Assembly: GCA_002099365.1 (NCBI GenBank)
Contig: MSED01000015.1
Span: forward strand, 3,162,001-3,226,000
Length of the DNA: 64,000 nt
Direction: 5' to 3'
Origin: Phialophora verrucosa
Taxonomy: Eukaryota > Ascomycota > Eurotiomycetes > Chaetothyriales > Herpotrichiellaceae
Made by a program: the position numbers and the translations under genes. The stretch's first letter is position 1, and the number at the start of each line of letters is the position of its first letter. Below the pieces are notes generated by a model that saw only the letters and a list, made by a program, of their open reading frames with translations, was not told where the DNA came from and made no database searches. This document shows, in pieces, positions 1 through 9,214 of this stretch.

Positions 1-1093
1 CGAAGCCAATACAGTTCCCGTGCCGGTCTGTAGTGTAAAGATAGGTCATCAGGGCCGGGATGGCAAAGGGATCAAACACCGTCATGAAAGCCTGAGGCTG
101 GCCGGACTGGTTGCGAGTCTCCCGCCACGAATCGTATACCTGTCGCAGTTTCTGCTCAAGAACCTCATCGCGGGTGTGGGCAGGTGCGTATGCGTGTACT
201 GAGACACCGCCTCTCTCCGGATCGAGTAACTGTCGGTGCTGGGCCAGCATTCTCTTCTGCTCCTTCTCGTGTAGAACTGGATTGGTGAGAGGGTTGAGGA
301 CGCGCTCGGTGCCAAAGCGCATGGTGACCCATCGCCGCTTGCTTGCGTATGCAGCGAAGTCATCTGCGGCACCCAGGAATACGACACCCCAGCGTCGTCG
401 TTTGCGAAGGCCCCGGAACTCTTTCAGGATTCGGTCATAATGGGACGGATCGCACAAAGGGTCGCCTCCTACCACAGCCACGTTGTTTCTAACCTTATAG
501 TAGAGTGCTGCTTGGTGGTCTTTCGTCATGAAGAACGAGTAGGATGCGTCCAAGACGCCCATATGTGACACTCGCCCGAATCGTTCGACAAGAGAGCTCA
601 GAGCCGCGACTGCCTTGAAGTCATACAGCGTGAAGGTATAAATATCGTTCTTCTTTCGTTTCAGTTCGGCAGAAGCCTCCTTCAAGCTGGTCGTGCTAGG
701 TGAGGTGATGCTGGCGCTCATTGATGTCGAGACGTAATGGCTTTGGTGGCTACACTGGCCACCGTGAGAGACAATATCATGTGTAGTGACAGAAGTGCTC
801 AGTATCATCGTGCTGCTCCGGCGCAATTGATGGGATTCCGGGTTCAGGAATGCGTCCTGCTTCAAGACTTGCAACCGTTGGATAATATTCATGGACTCGA
901 GATCTTTGGTGGGCGACGTTAGCAAGGCTGCGAGCCCTCTTCCCAGCTGTTCAGAGAGCATCGGTTTGGGCGACCCTGGACTTCCAGTTTGCTTTTTGGG
1001 CGGACTCCTGGGTTTTGGCGATGTGCTAGCAGGGCGTTTGGCTCGAAACGAAGTGTTGTCGTCGTGTGCGACTTCCTGTCGACGTGAATTCAT
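1..1093 (-). CDS. DUF2156-domain protein, 5' part (ErgS-like lipid aminoacylation candidate)
   Basis: An uninterrupted minus-strand frame starts at ATG 1093-1091 and runs off the left edge, giving the first 364 residues. Residues 1-140 are Ser/Pro/Lys-rich and look disordered. After that the frame reads as the DUF2156 (phosphatidylglycerol lysyltransferase C-terminal) fold, a GNAT-like domain: LYYKVRNNVAVVGGDPLCDP, then RRWVTMRFGTERVLNP and VYDSWRE. In fungi, DUF2156 proteins are known either fused to an aspartyl-tRNA synthetase (ergosteryl-aspartate synthase) or freestanding (ergosteryl-glycine synthase); both transfer an amino acid from charged tRNA to ergosterol. No synthetase domain is seen in the N-terminal part, so the freestanding type fits better. 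That assignment is inference. No intron is needed in the visible part. The C-terminus lies outside the window. Confidence 0.75.
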   Translation of the reverse strand, partial: MNSRRQEVAHDDNTSFRAKRPASTSPKPRSPPKKQTGSPGSPKPMLSEQLGRGLAALLTSPTKDLESMNIIQRLQVLKQDAFLNPESHQLRRSSTMILSTSVTTHDIVSHGGQCSHQSHYVSTSMSASITSPSTTSLKEASAELKRKKNDIYTFTLYDFKAVAALSSLVERFGRVSHMGVLDASYSFFMTKDHQAALYYKVRNNVAVVGGDPLCDPSHYDRILKEFRGLRKRRRWGVVFLGAADDFAAYASKRRWVTMRFGTERVLNPLTNPVLHEKEQKRMLAQHRQLLDPERGGVSVHAYAPAHTRDEVLEQKLRQVYDSWRETRNQSGQPQAFMTVFDPFAIPALMTYLYTTDRHGNCIGF

Positions 1094-2736
1094 ACTGCAG
1101 GTTCTAGCGTACAACTCCAACCGCAGCCCAGAAAAGATTCTCTTGCTTTTGTAGAATTGTGTGAGTCGATGATATGTAGGCAGAAGCCAATTCGAAAGGC
1201 TGATCGGGGCTGGGAAGGGTCCCTTTTATCGCCGCTGCCATTCTGATTGAACATACCATTCATGTTGACGTAGTTAGCATTGTCAACCTTCGATCCGGAG
1301 CCGACGGTCTGTTATTCCTTTTCGAGGTTGAGGAGCAGCCACCACAGGAATAGCAGCAAGTGATCGCATTGATCATGGTGCAACGGTTAAAGCCGAATAC
1401 GATTCTTCCCTGCAAGGCAAAGTCTTCGTTGCACTCCGGCCACATGGGCAAATGTTAATAGAGATTGCCACGCAATCTTCGTGCTGCTGCCACCGTCGTT
1501 GGTGATGGTATGATCGGCCGCGCAAGCCAGTAGCACTCCACTCTAGGCGGAAGCCTTAGGATTGGCTGCGCGCTTCAGCCGGCGGAGAGTAAGAGCAGAC
1601 ATCACGGGGCTCGCATCGCGCGAGCAGCTCGTACCTGAGCCGACACCCTTCGTATTGACCTACTATAAGCAGATTCCGCCGGTTACGGGCGGAGTCCGGA
1701 ATACCGAGGCTGCCTCCCGCGCAGAACGCTGCCTGATGAGAAAACTCTCAATCCAAACTCCTGGCATCACCGGAGTTGCAGTCATTCTTCCGGCCCTAGT
1801 AAACTGCAACAGCATGCATTGCACGGAGCACAGTTTTTTCCATCCGGTAGTTCACCAAGCAGAAGCGGTAGACTTGCATTCCAGAGGGACGCAGGTAGAC
1901 TATCAACCAGGAAACCATCCTGTGATGTCTATAGGAGGCTGAAAGTGTGTTCCCAGGGCGTGCAATCAATCAACGGGTATTGATTAGTGATAAGGGCTCG
2001 AAATATGGAGGCTAGGTTGTAGAGGAATGTTGCAAGAGCAAAACGGGGGCAGCTACGAAGATGGTGTTTTCTCCGGGCGTTGTGGATTCACTGTATTGTG
2101 AGTTGACGGACGCTCCAGGGAGCGGTCTCATACATTCAAGCTCATGAAGACTTTTAAGGAACGCAGTGCCAAGTAGATGTAGGCTAGGAAGAGAATATTC
2201 ACATGGCCACATGGCTCAACGTTGCCACAGGATTTTGGTGTCAATATTTTTGGGAAAAGCCAACAATACGGTACACCAAACGCGCCACTGACGCATGAAC
2301 TCGACGCGTTCGATCCTGCACCGCAAATGCAAGAGCAAATGCAGGTCAGGCGGGGAGGTGAAGGAAGTTCTGTTACAGAATGGATCATGTCGGGTTGGAT
2401 GTGGAGGAGATCTCAAAAGTACAAAAGTGACGGTGTCCACAGCTGAACCGTGACACATAACTGAAGCTGGAAAACATTGTGTTCCAACCAAAGTTGGAAC
2501 GCATCGCATTAATCGACTCCAGATCCTTTTTTCGCCTTCGCCTGATCCACAGCCTAAAACTCTCATATCGCTCTCTTCGTCTGATGAATGTACTCGCTGA
2601 GGCTGTCAAGCCGCGCCCCATGCTCGCGGCCTGCCTCAGCTCGCTGGATGCCTTCTGCGCCACATTTGCCTGTACCTCTTTAACTGCACCAAGGCTCTAG
2701 ACCACATTCACTTCCAACACTTCTCATATCTCCAAC
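1094..2736. other. Intergenic, no gene recognised
   Basis: About 1.6 kb between the divergent DUF2156 gene and the SNF2 gene. Several open frames of 60-130 codons occur on both strands (for example 1562-1942), but none has a recognisable domain, a convincing start context or a splice pattern. The last 250 bases before 2737 are pyrimidine-rich and probably hold the promoter and leader of the SNF2 gene. No tRNA was seen. Confidence 0.6.
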
Positions 2737-5700
2737 ATGGACGGCCCCTCAGATCCCGCACTGCTCCCTGAGATAGAAGACCTTCGCGACGAGATTGCTC
2801 TTAAGGAGGCCATTCTCGAAAGCCTCAATGACAATGGCAACGGCTCTGACGACGAGGAGCTGAGGAAGACGGCCAGGAAGGAACTCAAGAGACTACGCAA
2901 GCATCTTCGTGTTCTGGAGCCTGCGTCAAAAGATGAGGAGGACGATCTCGATCCTTCGCAAGCCCTTGACCAGACACCTGAAAAAGAGTCTGACTACCGT
3001 ACTGTCAGTCGTCCACCACAGCCTGCCTACCGATCAGACCATCTTTCACCTTCGACCCGATATGACCCGGCGAGTCGCAAGCGACAACGCGCACTCTCCG
3101 ATGATGAGAGACAAGAATCCTTCAAGTCCCGACGGACAACACCTAACTCCACCCTCACAGCTCCTTCGCCGGCAGCGACGTCTGCTAGCCTGGACAGCCT
3201 TGATGATCCTTTCCTCGACTCGTTGTTTGGAGGCTTGTCAAAAGAGGAGCTGGAACACAACCAGGAGTTCTGGAGACAGAAACAGCAGGAAGAGAACGAT
3301 GAGAAAATCGCCCTGAGTCTCTCTCAAGAGTGGGGGGTTGGACTGACCACGGAGCCAACACAGCCCACTCTTCCATATCGGTCAGACTACACACAGTCGT
3401 TCCTTAGGCCCGATGGCTCATTCGTCAAGTCAGAGCCCTCCAGCAGTACTAACCGCTCGATCACCATCAAAGCAGACCCAGCTACGGTCGACGGGTCTCC
3501 ATCAAGAATACTGAAGAACCCCACCACCTTGAGAGTTCCTATCAAGCATGAACCGCTGGGACGTGCCACTTTCAACGTCAAACATGAACCCGGCATGGGT
3601 CCCTCATCGTCCATGCCTGGAGCATTTCCGGGCGCACTCCCGCCGGATCAATCCTATGATAGCCTCGGTGGGCTTTCTGTGTACAACGGCCGAGCTGCTG
3701 CTGGACAGGGTTCTGACAGTCTAGACCGATACCCACAGCACCGTGGCCACTTGGATACAGATTCTGAAGGCGACGCCCTCCCCAGTGGCTTCGAGCGTTC
3801 CTATGATGGATCCCGGGAACATGCGCAGACTCAAGCCGAATTGAGACAGCTTTTGCAACATATTCGCCCTGACGAAGAGCTCACTGCAGACCAGATGCCG
3901 GAGCAGCCTCACGGTCTGAAAGTATCCTTGATGCCACATCAACTTAGTGGCTTAGCTTGGATGAAGCGCATGGAGGAGGGCACCAATAAGGGAGGCATTT
4001 TGGCTGACGACATGGGCCTTGGAAAGACTCTTCAAAGCATCGCGTTGATGCTCGAGCGCCCGCCTCCCGAGAACAAGCATCGACCGACGCTCGTTGTGGC
4101 GCCCGTCGCACTTATGCATCAGTGGAAGCGTGAGATTGAGAAAATGGTTCGACCACGTCACCGTATGAACGTCTTCATCCTTCACGGTGAGACCAGGAAA
4201 GCGACCTGGTCGAGTCTGAGGGCTTATGATATTATAATAACCACCTACGGACTGCTCGCTTCTGAACTCAAACGCAAGGCCGTCCTCGATGAGAAGGCCA
4301 AGCGATTGCAGAACTACGTGCCCACCCCTGCCGAGGACTGCCCGGTTTTGGGCGACAGATCTCACTTTCACCGCGTCATACTAGATGAGGCACACAATAT
4401 CAAGAACAGAAGCACAAAGGCTGCTCACGCAGCTTGCCGTATACAGGCCGAGTATCGTTGGTGTTTGACAGGCACGCCCATGATGAATGAGACGGAAGAA
4501 ATGTTCAGCTTGGTCAAGTTTTGTCGAATCCGTCCTTATTGCGACTGGGAAAGGTTTCGCAAAGACATCGCGGCTCCCCTGAAGAGAAGACATGAGGCCC
4601 CACAGGAACGGGGGATGGCAACTCTTCAAGCTCTGCTGCGTGCCATCCTGCTCCGACGGACAAAGCAATCGAACATCCATGGCCAGCCGATTCTTCAACT
4701 CCCTCCGAGAGAAACGAGGGAAGATCGAGTTGTGTTTGGAGAGGACCAACGCGAATTTTATTTTGCCCTGGAAAACAGTGCTCAAATTCAGATGAACAGA
4801 TATCTACAGAGGGGGACCGTGGGCCGACACTATGCCAATATATTGGTCTTGCTGCTTCGTCTCCGTCAAGCAGCATGTCATCCCTTTCTGGTCACTGCAA
4901 GCAAGGATTTTGTTCAGCTCCCTGGTGGAGAATTGAACACGGAAGCTCTGATGCGAAATGCTGCACAACTCGATATCAAGGTTGTCGAACGTCTGAAGCA
5001 ACTTGACGCCTACGAATGTCCAATCTGCTTTGACGTCACTGAGAATCCCTCCCTGTTCTTCTGCGGGCATGCCGTGAGTATTTTGAGATTCCGTTCTGTC
5101 AATACGTTGCATGCTAATAAGCTCTTGCAGATATGCGGAGATTGTCTCAGTAGGTTGACTGAAGACGGAAACAACAATGGCGGCAGACCGAAATGTCCAC
5201 AATGCCGCGCCGACATCGACGTCAACAATGTCACAGATTTCACCAGTTTTCTGCGCGTCCATTGTCCAGAGCACGAGTCATTGCAGGAGCTTGATCTACC
5301 TAGGGAATCGGAGTCTGCCTCAGACTCCGACTCCGACTCAGATAGTGAAAGCGACGATTGCGATGAAGGAGGCGATCTCGGTGGCTTCATCGTCTACGAC
5401 TCGGACCCGGACGTCGAGTCTAGCTCGCGAAAACCGTCGCAACGACGCAAGAAGAGCAAGAGGCGTTCTGATCCCAAGTCCCGAGCACGTCCGAAGCCTC
5501 CACCCAAAAGCCTTGGGCAACTTCGCAAGGAAGGCATGCGTAACAAGAGCGCAAGGAGAAGGTATCTTCGACGCTTGAAGAAGACCTTCGAACCCTCGGC
5601 AAAGACAATACGGACCTTAGAACTCCTCGAGGAGATCAAGGATCGCGGAGAAGGTGAGAAGACCATCGTCTTCTCTAACTTCACTTCTTTCCTAGACATC

Positions 5701-6201
5701 ATTGAGACCACGCTTTACGATCACAGAACACTCAGTAACTATGTCCGTTACGATGGGTCGATGAGTAGCAATGAACGAAATGACGCCGTCCTGGAGTTTA
5801 CGGACAACCCAAATTGCGGTGTAATCTTGGTCAGTCTACGGTCTGGAAACGCAGGCTTGAATCTAACAGCCGCGAACCATGTCATCATGCTGGACCCTTT
5901 CTGGAATCCCTTTGTCGAATACCAGGCAGCGGACCGTTGCTATCGCATTGGACAGCAGCGTCCAGTCACTGTCCACAGGGTCCTTATAGGCCAGGGTGAC
6001 CTCCAGGACGGCAATCCTCTGACCGGGAATGGAGCGCCGACAGACCCTTCAGTGGGATATACCGTCGAGGATCGAATATTAAACCTCCAAGAGAAGAAAC
6101 GTCGCCTTGTCGAAACAGCGCTCGACGAATCCGCAGGCCGCCAAGTATCTCGACTTGGTGTGCGAGAATTGGGTTACCTTTTTGGACTCAACAGCATTTG
6201 A
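2737..6201 (+). CDS. ULS1: SNF2-family ATPase with inserted RING finger (Uls1/Ris1-like)
   Basis: Nuclear Swi2/Snf2 DNA translocase with a RING E3 domain; yeast Uls1 acts on SUMO-modified proteins. Two exons, 2737-5073 and 5131-6201, encode 1135 residues. N-terminal ~390 residues are acidic and disordered. Motifs: Walker A DDMGLGKT (about 425-432), DEAH (about 550), motif III LTGTPM, then a C3HC4 RING from residue 761 (CPIC, CGHAICGDC, CPQC), a Ser/Asp acidic repeat, and the second RecA lobe with AGLNLTAANHVIMLDPFWNP and DRCYRIGQ. The 57-bp intron 5074-5130 (GTGAGT, GCTAATA, CAG) is in frame and stop-free; removing it restores the RING spacing CGHAIC, which decides the model. FIVYDSDPD followed by acidic residues could be a SUMO-interacting motif. 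No HIRAN domain was seen, which argues against Rad5. Confidence 0.9.
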   Translation: MDGPSDPALLPEIEDLRDEIALKEAILESLNDNGNGSDDEELRKTARKELKRLRKHLRVLEPASKDEEDDLDPSQALDQTPEKESDYRTVSRPPQPAYRSDHLSPSTRYDPASRKRQRALSDDERQESFKSRRTTPNSTLTAPSPAATSASLDSLDDPFLDSLFGGLSKEELEHNQEFWRQKQQEENDEKIALSLSQEWGVGLTTEPTQPTLPYRSDYTQSFLRPDGSFVKSEPSSSTNRSITIKADPATVDGSPSRILKNPTTLRVPIKHEPLGRATFNVKHEPGMGPSSSMPGAFPGALPPDQSYDSLGGLSVYNGRAAAGQGSDSLDRYPQHRGHLDTDSEGDALPSGFERSYDGSREHAQTQAELRQLLQHIRPDEELTADQMPEQPHGLKVSLMPHQLSGLAWMKRMEEGTNKGGILADDMGLGKTLQSIALMLERPPPENKHRPTLVVAPVALMHQWKREIEKMVRPRHRMNVFILHGETRKATWSSLRAYDIIITTYGLLASELKRKAVLDEKAKRLQNYVPTPAEDCPVLGDRSHFHRVILDEAHNIKNRSTKAAHAACRIQAEYRWCLTGTPMMNETEEMFSLVKFCRIRPYCDWERFRKDIAAPLKRRHEAPQERGMATLQALLRAILLRRTKQSNIHGQPILQLPPRETREDRVVFGEDQREFYFALENSAQIQMNRYLQRGTVGRHYANILVLLLRLRQAACHPFLVTASKDFVQLPGGELNTEALMRNAAQLDIKVVERLKQLDAYECPICFDVTENPSLFFCGHAVSILRFRSVNTLHANKLLQICGDCLSRLTEDGNNNGGRPKCPQCRADIDVNNVTDFTSFLRVHCPEHESLQELDLPRESESASDSDSDSDSESDDCDEGGDLGGFIVYDSDPDVESSSRKPSQRRKKSKRRSDPKSRARPKPPPKSLGQLRKEGMRNKSARRRYLRRLKKTFEPSAKTIRTLELLEEIKDRGEGEKTIVFSNFTSFLDIIETTLYDHRTLSNYVRYDGSMSSNERNDAVLEFTDNPNCGVILVSLRSGNAGLNLTAANHVIMLDPFWNPFVEYQAADRCYRIGQQRPVTVHRVLIGQGDLQDGNPLTGNGAPTDPSVGYTVEDRILNLQEKKRRLVETALDESAGRQVSRLGVRELGYLFGLNSI

Positions 6202-6612
6202 ACAACCTCGCCTTGTCAGAAGCCACCATCAGCAAACAGAGGCGTTAACCTCAATCACAACATATCGTGGCTTTCAGCCACGCGATACTCTCAAGTGGAG
6301 CATGACGGATCCGTTATGACTCGGCATATTACCCCTAGACATGAAATAGAACCGGCTGCAGGCTCACGCCCATGGGAATACGACTGATGATGGCAGGATA
6401 AGGTGGACTCCTTGTCCGTTTCCCCAGAGCGTTAGAAAACTGGACATCTACAGCACATGATACCCCTTTTTTTGAGTAGCTGAAAGGCTGAAGACTGCGC
6501 AGCCGCATATGTACCTACACAGAGGACTCAAGTGCATAGCATATCAGTAAGGCAGGGACATCATGCCCAACAGGCGCCTGTACTTGAGCAAATACACAGC
6601 TTCTGCGCATAG
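6202..6612. other. Intergenic between convergent genes
   Basis: Shared 3' region of the SNF2 gene and the minus-strand MFS gene. I see a short T-run near 6470 and nothing else. Confidence 0.6.
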
Positions 6613-8559
6613 CTAATATACGAAAATGAAATCCTCGTTCTCCCAGTCGGTCTTGTCATGGAAAGCATGACGGCCTGTCACATCTTCTTCTTGACCCTCG
6701 TCAGCGAAGGCTGCTCTCGCCTTCACCCGGCTCATTGACACATCCTTGATGATCGCAGGCTTCCCCAGGCGTTCACGGGTGCTTGAATGCTTCTTGTTGA
6801 GGATCATGAGGTAGAAAACTTGGGCGGCATACAGTCCGATGAGGACGACAAACAAGGCAAGACTGTTTTTTCACAGTCAGCATTTGGCTCGGTGGACGAT
6901 ACCAGCCTTCTTACTTTGAGAGTAATCCTCGATGGTAGAGTGGTGCTTCCCCCGTCGTGTACAGATTGGGTCCGAGCACATTACCAGCGCATTGCGCGAT
7001 GAACAGTGCTCCGGTGGTGACCTACAAAGCATGAGCGTCAGCAGTTGGCCGCTGAGGTCAAATATTAGAGATTACCTTCTTCTTCGTCTCTCCCGCAGTG
7101 TTGGCCGCGGACCACGAGTATATCAGAGGTGCTAATTCGATTAGTATTGTCAGACAAGGTCAGTTCGAGGCAGTACATACTGATTCCGGGATACACAGAT
7201 ATCTGTTCCTGTCAGCCTCGAACCGCTGGAAGAGAAATGGCGGAACCCACCAAGTAATACGCCACCAACAAAGGCGCCTTAGCTGATGCATCTCGCGGCA
7301 GATGCAGAAGCATGGCGCATCCCGCGATCGGGGGAAGGCTGAGGAACGCCAGCACAGGACTTTTCATCTTCAAGGCCGTCGCTGCCCAAGCACCGCCCAT
7401 CGTCGCGACGAGCTGGACTGCACCAAATGGCATGTTGAGTAGAATCGTCTCAAACTGGTCAAAGCCAAAGTTCTTCACGATAAGAGGTCCAAAAGTCGAT
7501 ACGCCGCCGCTCGGTACGGAGATGGCGAACATCATTGCACACCATAGCCAGGTCTTGAGGTCAAGAGCGGATTCCTTCACGTGTGTCCACTTCCACTGGG
7601 TGCCCTCGACGCCCTGGTTGTTTGCTCTCAGCCTAGCATTATCAGCGTGTGATTTTGTGTCACCCGGGTTGGCTGTCTCACCTCTCGATGGCAACCAATC
7701 TATCGTCGCCTTTCAGGAAACGAGCAGTGAGCGGGGAGTCGGGAAGGAAGAACCATACCACCACGGAAAATACCACGGTGATCAGGCCGAAGAACAAGAA
7801 GATAATCTGCGACGTGTTAGCAGTGGCAAACCATGTCAAGGGGTCTCAACGCACCTGGTAAGGTTGGAGAAGGCTTGAGTGTATATGACCAATGCCGTAG
7901 GTCAACAGCGAGCCGAATATATTAGTTATGCCATTCATGGCGTACCAGGCTCCAAGCCTCACGGGCTGTTCGCGTCGCCGCCACCACATTTGAGTAAGAG
8001 CGATGAAGGCCGGGGCTGCAGAAATGTGAGCAACTCAAGGTGCTGCGTGACAGAAAGACTCTTTCTTACCCACGCCAGCCTCAAACAGTCCGAGGAATAG
8101 TCGACATACCAACAGCCCTCCGAAATTATGCGCAGCCGGCATGCTGCTCAGGGCGATTCCCCACAGCAGAACGATGACAGCCAGGAACTTGCCCAAGGGC
8201 AATTTCACGAGAATGTACGCGATCAAGGGCTGTGCGACCAGCTGGGCCAGATAGACAACAGAGCCCAGCCAGGAATATTGGTGGCCGACCAGGTTGGCAT
8301 CGTCGACCAGGCCGAATACCGAGGCGTATGCAAGAGTGGCCTTGTCCAGGGCTTGCAGGAAGTATATCCCAAGCACGACGGGTAGGATGAACAGGTCGAT
8401 CTTTTTCAGGACTCGGGAGTTGTTCTCCGGGGTGAGGACAATGCGTTGGCCTCCCGCATCGCTGAGAATCTTGTTGGCTTTGTCGTTCTTCAGCAGGTCA
8501 TCAATGTCAGTCTTGCTTTCGACATGGTCGATGGGAGCTTTGACGCCGGGGTCTTCCAT
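6613..8559 (-). CDS. MFS transporter, Dal5/allantoate permease (anion:cation symporter) type
   Basis: Plasma-membrane transporter of the Dal5-like family, whose known substrates are organic anions such as allantoate, nicotinate or small peptides; the substrate here is unknown. Eight exons on the minus strand: 8559-8070, 8015-7855, 7806-7682, 7632-7251, 7202-7181, 7131-7076, 7021-6915, 6862-6613. All seven introns are 48-54 bp with GT-AG ends, and the joined frame is open for 530 residues. Family marks include the first helix LPVVLGIYFLQALDKATLAY, LFLGLFEAGV, MWWRRREQPVRLGAWYAMNG and YSWSAANTAGETKKK. Exon 5 is only 22 bp; it encodes the YPGI turn just before that last motif. An upstream in-frame ATG at 8637 would add 26 residues, but 8559 has a much better context (AAGATGG) and matches the usual family length. 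It is transcribed away from the GH31 gene. Confidence 0.88.
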
Positions 8560-9214
8560 CTTGGTTGCTGGGCGGCCGAATCTCGAGAAGACTTTTGAAG
8601 CATCCCTGGCTCTGACGGCCGGAGATCCAACTATCATAAATACTCCCTAGGCGAGAGGTTGCATCGACTTGGAATCGGGGTCGCCATCCGATCTCGACTT
8701 GCTATACCCCATACCGTCCATGATTTCCGGGGACCATTGCCCTCCACGCCCCTGCAGAGTGGATAGGTTGACTGATTCCGCTGTCCAGGAACGGTCACGC
8801 ATGACCGGGGACGATCTGCGGCACCACCAGCGCGGGGAAATCACGCGAAGAAGAGGGCAATCGTCGTCGGAGCTGTCAGCGCCAGTGGCGAGGCTAAAGG
8901 AAGCAGCACTACCCTGGATTGGTAGAGCAGCAACCCGATTGCAAGGATCGCACTTGGCAGCCGAACTCCGATGCCTCCCTCATCCTTCGTCGCCTCCTGT
9001 AGCAGCTCGATTGCTTGTGCAATTCATCGCCTTCATGACCCGACGGACACGTCGCAGACATTTCCGAACAGCTGACTCTGAAGCATCTGAGAGCCTCCAA
9101 GTTAAGTACTGTCCTTGAGTATCTTTCATCCGCAACGCCCTTTTTCTGTTGGGACCGTGTTTGCTCGTTAACAGCTTCTTCCACTTCGTGCCTATTGCTT
9201 TCCAAGACTACAGT
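8560..9214. promoter_or_regulatory. Divergent promoter region, MFS / GH31
   Basis: About 650 bp separating the start codons of the minus-strand MFS gene and the plus-strand GH31 gene, so both promoters must lie here. No motif stands out clearly enough to name. An in-frame extension of the MFS frame reaches 8637. Confidence 0.5.

Noticed and set aside
1562..1942. 126-codon plus-strand frame
   Set aside because: No recognisable domain, no splice partner, and the apparent start is not an ATG.
2737..6201. Rad5 identity for the SNF2-RING protein
   Set aside because: No N-terminal HIRAN domain is visible, and the C-terminal end and acidic N-terminus fit the Uls1/Ris1 group better.
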